Source: Polytrichum commune (taxonomy: Eukaryota > Streptophyta > Polytrichopsida > Polytrichales > Polytrichaceae). Taken from it: a stretch of DNA of 64,000 bases. Both the position numbers and the translations under genes were made by a program. Each line of letters starts with the position of its first letter. Within the stretch, counting starts at the first letter, position 1. The stretch lies in contig OX485804.1 of the NCBI GenBank assembly GCA_950295325.1, forward strand, positions 29,574,001 to 29,638,000. The letters run 5' to 3'. Positions 24,323 to 34,599 of the stretch are shown here, piece by piece. Under the pieces are notes generated by a model that ran no database searches, had not been told where the DNA came from, and saw only the letters and a list, made by a program, of their open reading frames with translations.

Positions 24323-24660
24323 CTAGATCATATCTTCATTTGGGTGGGCCCCGTCCCTCCCACTCCTCCTTCACTGCACGGTCTTCCTGCCTGCACATGT
24401 GTGGGAACTCTTCCTTGTTGGGAACCAATGTGACAGTATCCGGTCAAAATAACAAATAATCAAGTTGACATCACTTTCGTTATTCTCAAGTTAATTGATG
24501 GAGTTCCTTCACATGTCAAAGGACCTTAATGGCTTAAGTGACTGGGAATTGTCATATTGGTTCCCAACAGAGAAGAGTTCCCACGCAAGTGCGGGCGCGA
24601 AGACTGAGCAGTGAAGGAGGTGTGGGAGGTGGGGCCCAACCGAATGAAGATGTGATCTAG
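24323..24660. repeat. fold-back element, about 120-bp arms
   Basis: The left arm starts CTAGATCATATCTTCATT and ends with GGGAACCAATGTGACA; the right arm (24540-24660) is its imperfect reverse complement. The loop is about 100 bp. No coding content. It could be a fold-back MITE, and a transcript across it would form a long hairpin. Confidence 0.8.
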
Positions 24661-26590
24661 CTCGGAGCTGGAATAAGTTGCTCAAAATAAAACACCTCAA
24701 AATGTGTCACAAGTGAGTTTTTACTTTATATTATTGGTTGTTTTGTTTTTGGTTACTTCTTTGCTTGTTTACTTGTTTACTTGTTTGTTTGGTTCATTGC
24801 ACTCTTAAATATGTTGATTAAGGTGGTGCACACTAATTGCGATCCTTGGTGCAACTTCCTATTTCCCGATTGTGGGTGACTTAATACCATCTTGAAGTGT
24901 CACACAACGTGAAGGCATTGTTACAGAACATGGTTGTTTTGAACACTTGTCTTCAACATGGATTTTTGGGTGTCAAAATCCACGCTCTTTTGGACCACCA
25001 ATATTGAAGCCATTTTGTCATTTGGGTCACCACTAATTTTGTGTTATCAATATTCTAGATCATAATCACGTTCTTGTGATGCCGTCTTGTTATATTGTTG
25101 GCCATGTGAAAGGTCTGCAAAGTTTTTGTTATATTTTTGGCTACTTATTAGATATAGATTTCATTCAAGCTTATGCATGGTATCTAAATTCCATGCATAT
25201 TATTGAATGTACAAAATGAAGGAACTTATGTTCTCTCTTTGTTTGATTTAAAGATCTTCTTATAGTGATCTATTTCCCCTCCTCCAGATTATTATATTTT
25301 TGGCTACTCAGTCAAGCTTACACACTAGACTTCGTGTTTATTATTGAAGGAATCTATATTTGTTTGGTTTTAGAGAACTTATAGATGTAGATGTGAGTCA
25401 CCTTCCTAAGTAATTATTAATGTGTGAGAGAGAATCACCGTATACAAATGTGTTTTCATTCGTCCAACAAAGAAGCATTGAAATAGTAAATGGTTTAGGG
25501 ATTTACATTCATATATAATCATAAACATAAGCATACAAATATACTTTTGAATAACAATCGACCCTTACCATATGTAAAATGCAAAACCATAGCATTCATC
25601 CTAAAGTCGTTGAGATTTTTTCATCCCCTGGATGTAGCATCATAAGTCCACTTGTTGTTGGCCTTTTCGATGTGAACATAAGCCAATCTCCATGTTTGAT
25701 GAGCGGTCCACCAAGTCAATTGGATCCTTACACTCCACCCACCAAGTACCAACTTTTCTACACATCTTATTAACCCACCTAACACACCAAATCAGAAATG
25801 AAGCTGATTTTTTTGGTCTACCACATCTTTAACAATTCTAGTTTTAGGTGGGTTCTAGTCATAATTTTCCTTGCTTGCATCTTGTAGTTCTCATAGCAAT
25901 CAAAACTCAAAGTGTCTTAAACAAAAAAACTACTCGACCCGTTTATTCCACTTGTTAATTAATCTCTGTCATGCATGCTTTAATAAGAGCCACATCTTAA
26001 TTTGGAGATAAGACAAGCATTGTGCTCTCTATTCAAAACCAATAATTTATCTATAAACACTTATTGTTGTTTTCACAATCAAATACACCAAACCACTAAT
26101 GTGTCAAGCACCCAAAAGGAGGTAGGGCCAATGTAAAACACATGAAATGTATGAGGGAACGAGGAATTTTGAGCACCCTCGCAATTTCAATGAATTTTCC
26201 AGCTGGAATTTGTGACAAGACTTAAGTTCAAGACGGAACGTGCAAATGGACATGATGCAACCCTTGGCCATCACATCACATCACAAATGATGTGATGCAC
26301 ATTGACGTGGTTTTAATTTTATTTATTATTATTTTATTACAACAATATATTGTAAAAAATGTTTTTTTGGGTCAATTTCTTTATTTGATTTCTCTTAGTA
26401 GTGAACTTTACTTGAGAAAAAAAATTCAAAATTCCAAAACCGTTTACAGAAAAGATGTTAGATGCAAGATCTAACTGTCCACAATTTGTTGGGAGTTTTT
26501 TTTTAAATTATTAATAATAATAATGTTTTAAAAATAAATTTCCTTATTTTTTCTCTTTCTAGGAATCCACTTCTAGTACCAATTGACCGG
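24661..26590. other. intergenic, nothing recognised
   Basis: AT-rich sequence. A small palindromic stretch (CATCACATCACATCAC facing GATGTGATG) lies at about 26270-26298. No gene was seen. Confidence 0.4.
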
Positions 26591-26814
26591 CTACACTAAA
26601 TATGATATTAAATGTCACTTACTAATGGGAGTTACACATTCCTATATGTTTTCTCTATTAGCTTAGTTTTTGACCATGTAAAGATGTCAATGTTCTATAA
26701 GGTCCAAACAACCAATTCAACCTTTGTTGGTAAAAAAATGAGATGTATAGTAGATAGTTATAGTGTTGCATAAGTCCGGATAGTAAGGGACACTAAATAT
26801 CATATCTAATGTAG
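26591..26814. mobile_element. short TIR element, family A, copy 2
   Basis: The ends CTACACTAAATATGATATTA and (inverted) CTACATTAGATATGATATTT match those of the element at 2-304. The flanks ttgaccgg (26583-26590) and ttgactgc (26815-26822) agree at six of eight positions, which hints at an 8-bp target duplication. Confidence 0.7.
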
Positions 26815-27211
26815 TTGACTGCAATAGTCAGTTTTGAGTAGTCGACCAACCAGTTGATTGCTTGACCAAAAGAACAATTCCAAAAATGGACCGTTAGATT
26901 TTGTAGTCAACAAGATCTAACGGTCTATAATACATTTGGATTTTATTTTATTTTATTGCAATTGACCAAGGGGTTGACCGTGTCAGTTTACCCTTGGGTA
27001 AACAATCAAATTTACCCCCACTGACGTGACAATTTTTGGTCTACCATCACATTGCCATGACAAAATGTGACATGAAATCCCTGCTTCTAAGTCACTTAAT
27101 GCCTGCGATCAATACTTACATCAACCACTTGCATCAATCATATGCATCCACTTTAATCAACCTCCACAAAGAAGCATGGCCCGTTCCTCTTGCAACCCTA
27201 AGTAAGAAGTG

Positions 27212-27669
27212 AACACAATATTCAATATTTTGAGAGAGTAGGATCCTCTCAAAATAATATTGGCCATTTGGACACCTAAAAGTCATGTTAGGTTGATAAA
27301 TACTAGATTATACTTCAGATGTGTAGTTTCCATTAAAATGATAGTATGTTAAGTTGGGAAATCGACTCATTTAGGTTGAGTCGACCTAAATGAGGACAAT
27401 TATGTTAGTCAATTTAGGTTGAGTCGACCTGAATGAGGACAATATGTTAGTCAATTTAGGTTGAGTCGACCTAAATGTGTCGATTTCCCAGCTTAACATA
27501 CTCTCATTTTAATGGAAACTACGGCAGAATTTACAGCGGATAATCAAATGTTATTTTTTTACTTGTACTCTACAACTTTCCAGTGGTTTTCATTTCATTA
27601 TTGGATTAATAGTTTGCTTTATATACTCTCAATTCACTGGAAAACTCTCATTTTAATGAATATTGTGTT
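27212..27669. mobile_element. MITE family C, copy 1, with palindromic tandem units
   Basis: Inverted ends AACACAATATTC...GAATATTGTGTT are flanked by AGTG on both sides (27208-27211 and 27670-27673). The interior has three units of about 42 bp, each containing TTTAGGTTGAGTCGACCTAA, an interrupted palindrome. A second copy at 41267-41763 has four units. No coding content. Confidence 0.85.
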
Positions 27670-28996
27670 AGTGACCTCATTCTGAACTCAACGACCCCTT
27701 CCAAAATCCTAATATTGCCTCTTCCGTACATGCATGAATGAGATAAGGAAATGAAAAAATTGTTCATCCGAGTTGCATCCAATATTAAATATTTATCTCA
27801 TCAAGTCTAATGACACTACCATACAAGTACAAAGGTCATATATTTTCTAGAGGTCCTTCATACATGCACATAACTATGAGCTATAATTTGTGTAGCATAT
27901 GTATACGTAATATGGCAAAGTTCAAACTAATACCCCTTTTATTCACTCACATATACTCATATGTGTTATGAAAGGTGCACCCCTGGGGCACTGGTCCAAA
28001 TCGAATTTAAAGATCACTACATCAACACCTCGCACTAAGTTAGTAAGTTCCATTTCAAATGATCACATAAGGCCTCCTTTTAATGTTGTGGTTTGAGAGT
28101 TATGTGGATTGATCTATAAACCCCATACTATTTGTACTTTCTTCTTAGCTGAGAGGATAAGTAGAAGAGTTTTGAAAACTGAAAGGTTTGCACTTGAAGC
28201 ATGGCTCTAGGGGCCGAAATCTTCACAAAGGAGTTAGCACTAACCTTGTAGGTGGCTATGTACCTAAGGCATGAACAACACTCTTTGGACCACCTTAGGA
28301 GCCATGGACCAAAATTTGAACACGCACCAAATGGACCCTTTTGACTCTTTTTGTGTCAAAACAAGCATTTGAAAGAACCATGTTTTGTATTCGTGAGGGT
28401 CGGTTAATGACTTCAAAACATGTGGGAGCATAATTGTTTGTTGGCTCTTTTAGGGCGTGATCGAGTCAACTATCAAGTCGTACATGGCACTCACATATAT
28501 TGTGACATGGTTGAAGAGTTGAAAACTTGAGTTTATGTGAATCAACACTAAGTCACCCGAATTCTCTTAATGCTTACATTACCATACATAAAGAATGGTG
28601 TTGGGCTATTGCAAATTGGCTTTCTAGCTTGTCTTACTTTGATGCTGGGCCAAGCGAGCCTTGCACATGCCGATATGAGATTTAGGACATTGGGTCCCAT
28701 GCCTATATCTTATTTTAAATCCCAAACTTCTTTGAATGTTTGAGAGGTGGAACAAGAGGTCTCAAAACATTCATCCAAGTTTAAAATAGGCTCCAATACA
28801 CGACGAGCTTAATGGAAAGTTTTCTTTAAGAAGGATCAAACCCACGGTTTCATCCCTCTTTGAGGGACTTTACAAATAACTCAATGATAGTATGTGTTTA
28901 AAACATGGGGTTGTAATTAGTTTTTTTACTGAGTTTGTGATAAACCTTGATTAAGAGATTATTGATTGATATGCAAGCATGAGAGACTAACCATAC
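27670..28996. other. intergenic, nothing recognised
   Basis: AT-rich sequence with no supported feature. Confidence 0.4.
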
Positions 28997-29128
28997 TTTG
29001 TTGTACTTAGCATGTGAGTAGATGATATTTGGTGTCAAATTTTGCTATACTTAGCAAGTGAGCAAATGGTGTTTGGAATCAAACTTTGTTGTACTCAACA
29101 TGTGAGCAAATGTTGTTTGGAGTCAAAC
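28997..29128. repeat. three tandem 44-bp units
   Basis: Units begin TTTGTTGTACTTAGCATGTG at 28997, with variants at 29041 and 29085. Each ends in a TTTGG-GTCAAA hairpin motif. The array runs directly into the hairpin series that follows. Confidence 0.9.
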
Positions 29129-29430
29129 AACTCCAAAGAAAGAAATAATAACCCAAGAAAGAATGGTGCACAAGGGCCAAAAAACCCATGAAGGAGTTAT
29201 GTGTAGGAGTTAGACAACATCTTTGCATTGGAGTTAGATGGCTCCAAATAGGAGTTAGACACCTCCCCTCGGAAGATCTTTGTGTTGAAGTTAGACAACT
29301 CCTAGTGGATGGTTGTCATTCATTGGAGCTAGACAACTCTCAATGAATAAATGGATCTAGTTGCAATTAGATAGTTCTAAGTACAAAAATACATGAATCA
29401 AGTTGAAATTAGACAATTTCAACTAGATGA
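29108..29430. repeat. series of short hairpins around a TTAGAC core
   Basis: At least six imperfect palindromes follow one another, for example GGAGTTAGATGGCTCC, GGAGTTAGACACCTCC, GAAGTTAGACAACTCC and GTTGAAATTAGACAATTTC. Each has arms of 5-9 bp around TTAGA(C/T). Arm sequences change from unit to unit while staying self-complementary. No family is known to me. Confidence 0.6.
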
Positions 29431-29502
29431 TTATGATTGAGGTAAAGATAGAAGATTCATAGTGGAACCAAAGATAGAACTATGAATAAAAGACTTTAAC
29501 TA

Positions 29503-29652
29503 CCATAGAGGGCTCCTTATTTCATCTTAACTTGTGCTTAAATGTAGTTTCCATGTGGGATACAAATGAGTTGTGGCAAATGTGAGCATGACAGGTGGCA
29601 AATTTTGAGGGGAAACTAATTATTTTGTGTTGGGATAGAGAGCCCTCTATGG
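29503..29652. mobile_element. MITE family D, copy 1 (TA duplication)
   Basis: The ends CCATAGAGGGCTC and GAGCCCTCTATGG are perfect inverted repeats, flanked by TA on both sides. At 150 bp with TA duplications it is Stowaway-like in form. The reverse-complement copy lies at 58295-58450. Confidence 0.85.
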
Positions 29653-29654
29653 TA

Positions 29655-30949
29655 TATGAGAAATAGAAAGTAAAATTAGTGCCTTTGGCATAAGAAGGAG
29701 CTTGGGGAAGAAGATAGGATCTTTTGTCTCTTTCCTATAGTTGGGTGGTTTAAGCTTATTAGCAATCACAATATTGTTGTTAAGTAGTAAAGCTTTTCTA
29801 ATTTACAAAGCTTGAAAGTTCACGATACTAATGTCTCATGTATATTTATGATTGCATTATTTTTGTGCAAAAGAGGAACATGACAATCTTGGTGGTAGGT
29901 ATAGGCGGATGCTAAAGTAACCCCTACAAAAAAAAAATTAGGGGGGGGGGGGTGTGTGGTGCAAGAATTGAGATTTTTTTGGGTTGCTCACTTGTCAAGG
30001 TGATTGACCAGTTCAGGTGATCACCATTGCAACGATGGAAGGATACGCCAAGGGGGGGGGGGGGCATTCATGTCCTTCAAGGGGAGAGTCCTTCACCCTT
30101 CACCTCTACCCCATGTCACTCATTAGTGTCATTCATTGGTGTCCTTCCATGTCAATGACAAATCCTTCACAATTTGGCTTGTGATATGATTTGCTATGGT
30201 TTGCAATGATCGTGAGTGATGGGTGAAAGACTACATTGTTGGTGAGATTAGACATGATGTAGTGATGGAGTGCTCTTGTCTTTTCTAGAATTTTGCAATG
30301 AATGCAAATAAGCAACGAATAAGCAACTTGGGGTGATTAGGAGGTCCATTGTGCACAAATTCACAGCACTTGAAGGGCTTCAACATGAGCACAAGTGCAT
30401 GCATTGGGTGCTTCCTTCTATTGTTATTCATAGCTTGCATGTGGAGCTTTTCTTGGCTAATTTGAGCAATTATTATTGTTGAGTTTTCCCTAGTTATTTT
30501 GAGTGACCACTGAATGAAGAAGTGAGGTTTCCATTGTGCATCTTCATGGCCATGGCAACACATCAAGTCAAGTTTAAAGTCCACATGCCATCCAAAGAAG
30601 CGCAATTGCCATGGACTACAACGAGGTTGGTTCTAGAGGCTTTTCCTTATTGATTGCACATGGTTGAAGATCCTCACATGCTTGACTTGTTAGGGTGTGC
30701 AAAGTTCATGGAGCTTGTCATCTTTGGTGCTATAGGTTGGCCAAAAATGGTAAGTTTCTTCCATTCTTTGTTTTTTTCGGTTTAAGGTTATTGTTTGTCG
30801 CTTTTGGGTCTCCCCTAGATCATTTGCACTCTCGTTTTTTCTCTCTCTCTCTTGGATTGCCATAGGATCGCTATTGGATTGTCACCTTTACTCGCCTATC
30901 ATTTTTCCTGGTAGCTCGACTTCTCCTTGGTTATGTAATTTAGTTATTT
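29655..30949. other. intergenic, nothing recognised
   Basis: No gene recognised. G runs occur at 29941-29952 and 30052-30064. The text before the second run (GGAAGGATACGCCAAGGG) echoes 22991-23008 inside the SINE-bearing region. Confidence 0.4.
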
Positions 30950-31345
30950 GAGCAACTCATGTTTCCTTTGCGGACGATGGACTTTGTTGTGGTTTTTCAA
31001 GGCTCTTGGCTCTCCTAATTCTCTTTCCAAGGATGCTTGGAGTTTAGGGTTGTGAAGGATGCCTCATGGGTCCCCATTGAGTTTATTGGTTACTCTTTAG
31101 AGTCACATGGACACCCACTGGGTTAGATTGTTACAATTATTACCCCTTGCAAAGTCCAAATACTTGGATCACAATTTCTTGTCATTTTCACTCCTTAGCG
31201 CTCTTGTTTCCTTTGCGGCGATCTTATTCTTTTTTAGGCACTTTGCGCTCATGTTCTCTTCCAAAGAATGCTTTTAGTTTTGAGGTTGCAAAGGATACCT
31301 CATGGATCCCATTGTGTCCGTTGATTACTCGTTTGAATCTATATT
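30950..31345 (+). repeat. diverged direct duplication of about 150 bp
   Basis: GTTTCCTTTGCGG starts a block at about 30959 and again at about 31206. Each block continues with a CTCTTCCAA/CTTTCCAA segment, then GGTTGCAAAGGATACCTCATGG or the variant GGTTGTGAAGGATGCCTCATGG. Both read as related peptides (KDASWVPIEFIG, KDTSWIPLCPLI). They may be remnants of a repeated exon or transposon ORF. No family recognised. Confidence 0.5.
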
Positions 31346-32024
31346 TTGTAGGGGTATTTTGATGGCATGGACTAATTAAATGGACCATTCAGTTACCAAC
31401 TTATATAATTCAAGGTGTTTCAACGGTCCATATAATTACTAACATATTATGAAGGAAAGGTGTTTTTCTAGCCCCTAATTTTTTTATAAAAATTTGAAGT
31501 AATTTAGAAAAATGAAATTCAAATAATAAATATAAAGATATTTCTAACATATTGAGTGCCAAAACTAAGACCAAGTTATCAAGGAATGGCACTAGAAAAT
31601 ATTGAGTTCCACATGGAAGGTTTTTTTTGGTATTAACGACCTTGACTTCTAGCTTCAATAACTTAGGTTTTAGAAATGTTGCCATTACACACTCAATGGC
31701 ACAAACAATAGACAAATGCTCCATTATCAACATGACCATAATTTAGCCTACATGGTATATTATATCTAAAAAACATTGGATATGTTATATAGGACCTTAT
31801 ACTACTTATATGGAGTATTTAATCCATCACATGCTACCTCTAAAAAATTTCAAATTTCATGTAAAATAAAATAAAATACATCATATCTTTGGTTGCACCA
31901 TTCTAGCTAAAATTTTCTAAGTCACCCCCCATGCCCATAGAGGGAGGGCACACATGATCTTCAACCCACTCCTTTGAAGACCCACAATCTAACCACGAAG
32001 GTTGCCATAAAACCACAATAGTCG
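31346..32024. other. intergenic, nothing recognised
   Basis: AT-rich sequence with short chance frames only. Confidence 0.4.
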
Positions 32025-33281
32025 TTGTCGCGTGGAAAACCATGGCGGGAGGTGAAGAGGGTCATCCAACACGTGAAGTTTGAAGAACTAGCAAGAAGAA
32101 CCTTCCCCTCGGAAATACCTTCACAACACCCTTCAAAAGGGCACTCACATAAAGAAGAGAATGAGGAGGACACCTCTTTAGTGGCTCCACCAATTTACTT
32201 GGATGTGCAGTTGAAATATGTGGACACCACATTTGTTCAATGTGATTTTTGTGTTGATTGAAACCCCAAATGTGAGGAATATTCTGTGGAATACTATCAG
32301 TCCCACAAGAACAATGTTATGGATCTGAATAATGTTATGTGTGCAAGTGTGTCATTCAACCTTGTTCTATATGCTATCTTACTCGAGCAAAGGTCAAGGA
32401 AGTTGCATGGGATGGTGCCAAGCTTAAGTTTCCAAATGGAAACAATGGTTGTGTTCCTCTTCCACTTCCCCATATTGATGTGAATGGGTTGTACATCCTC
32501 ATCAATGAAGTGGATGTCGTGTGGACCAAAGAACTCACCAAAGATCCTCATGCTTGCATTCAACACCCACACAAGATGCTAGAGGATGAGACCCTTAGGT
32601 TGAAAATTAGCGGTGCTTCACTACGATCTAGGCAAGCATGTTGAAGTGGTGGACAAGATCATGGGCTCAATAGCAAGGGCCGCACACAAAGGGCTCGCTA
32701 ACATGATGAGGATGCAATTTCTTTCGAGCTTGCAGACATGTAGTTTGGGGACGGCATATCCGAGCAAAGAAAAGAGAATTGTGAAGAGGTATCGTGCCAT
32801 TCTCATTTCATTGTCATTCAACAATTACCGTTCAAGTGTCATTTTTTTTTCATGAAGTAAGTGTGTGTGTGTTTTCCTCCATGTACGCAAGGTTTCTTTA
32901 TCTATTGTGCATTTTGTTTGTTTTGCATTATCTATTCGCAAAGACATGGACATTGGGTTTGATGTGGTTGGAGGCTTGCAAAGGTAAAACAAATGCGTGC
33001 CTATGAGGCTAGGCAAGGTGGTGGATGGTCTTATGGGCCTTGCAATGCATGCAACTCAAATGGCTTTGTTGCGGATTTGGTGGGAGGAGCCCACGGTTGA
33101 CATCGCATCAAACATTCATGTTACTCAGGTGTTGTTGATTGACTTCCCACAATGTGCCCAAGTGAGTTCAAACCATACTCGATTTGGGTTCATTGCCGAG
33201 GTACAAGAGGCAATGAGTTTGGATGGACTTGAACCTCCCAATGTTTTCGCAGAGGGCGTTGGATGGTGTAGATGGCAATAA
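32025..33281 (+). pseudogene. cluster of unrecognised coding-like relics
   Basis: Successive plus-strand frames read like broken protein: 32040-32258 (VKRVIQHVKFEELARRTFPS, then APPIYLDVQLKYVDTTFVQC), 32339-32644 (WDGAKLKFPNGNNGCVPLPL, HIDVNGLYILINEVDVVW) and 33000-33281 (RLGKVVDGLMGLAMHATQMA, then LRIWWEEP). Base composition is less AT-rich than the flanks. The frames are separated by stops and shifts and no start is convincing. I recognise no family. They may be exons of a captured gene or an unclassified transposon, given the flanking repeats. The segment near 32290-32345 recurs loosely at 61250-61305. Confidence 0.35.
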
Positions 33282-33689
33282 CACTTACAACATGTCCATT
33301 AGTCACCTCTAGAAGGAACTCCATGTCACGCTAGTGAAGTTACTTATATCTCTTGCATCACTTTCCCCTTCTGAACAACTTTGCACAATCCTTGCACACA
33401 CATGGAACTTCGACTCACACTCAATTTCTAGTAGGAAATTAGCATTGGCCACACAAAATGTTTTCCTAGAAGGTTAATGTGGGTAATTATTTTATTTTGT
33501 GTTATTTTTTCCTTTTACTAATATTGGATGTGTTTGTTGGAAGTTTTCATGAAGACTTGGGGAAAGACTTGGGCTCTTGGACCCATGTCCATTCCACTTT
33601 GACTAGAAAATTAATGTGCCCCACACTATTTATTTCCATGTTAATTTTCCACCCACACTAATAAGACCATCTAGTGTAGTTACAAATGA

Positions 33690-34330
33690 ACCAATTCAAA
33701 TGAAAAATAACCACTTGAAGTGACTTTAGGAAAATTACTGATCATTTTAGTGGGATTTATAGAATATATCTAAATTAAATCAAGAAAAAACCAAAAGATG
33801 TCAACATGTAACCGGTTGGACATGGAAACACTAGGATATCAACTGATTAGACCCAAAATCTCCCTGGATACTGGCTTCATGGTATCAACATGTTTCACAT
33901 GCTTCGGGAGGAAGTTTGAGCAATGGTTATTCTGTTGATGTATACAATTATCCTAATAGAGTTTTTTTTGTAAAGACCCTAAAAAGGGAAGGAACCAAGG
34001 GTTTGATCCTTCTTTGAGAAAAAATTCTATTAAGAGCTTGTTAGCTCGTTGTCTTCTAGAATCTATTTTGAAAAGCTAGGTGAAACTTTTGAAATCTTTT
34101 CTTTCCATTTCTCAAACTTTGAGACAATGTCCGGGGATATTTTTGGACATAATTGGTAGAGATCTTAGTGTTTCCAAGTCTAACCGGTTACATGTTGACA
34201 TCTTTTGGTTTTTCTTGATTAATTTGAGGTGTATTTTCCAAATTCCTCTAAAATGATAAGTAATTTTTCACAAAGTCTTGAACTTCAACTGGTTATTTCT
34301 CAAACTCAACCAACTCATCTGTGACTAGTA
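33690..34330. repeat. long inverted repeat, family B arms
   Basis: AAAAGATGTCAACATGTAAC at about 33797 faces its reverse complement at about 34190, and the similarity runs over roughly 200 bp outward on each side (CTAAATTAAATC, ATGATCATTTTAG-type text). Arms also match 21110-21340 and 36600-36780. The structure is a fold-back or the two ends of a compact transposon. Confidence 0.7.
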
Positions 34331-34599
34331 GTCGGCTCTCCCCATTCATTGCAATTGAGAGAATTTCAGGATCTAAATCAAGGTATGTGCATGGGACCCA
34401 ATATCCTTATTCCAGATGAACCTATGCAAGGCTAGCTTGACCCACCCATCCTAGTAGAACAAACTAGAAAGCCGGTTTTCGATAGCCCAACACCACTCTT
34501 TGCGTATGGTAATTTAGGTATTATGAAAATTTTGGTGACTTTGTGTCAATTCTCATAAACTTAGGCTTTGTGACTAAGCCCACAATTTCATTTGCTTTA

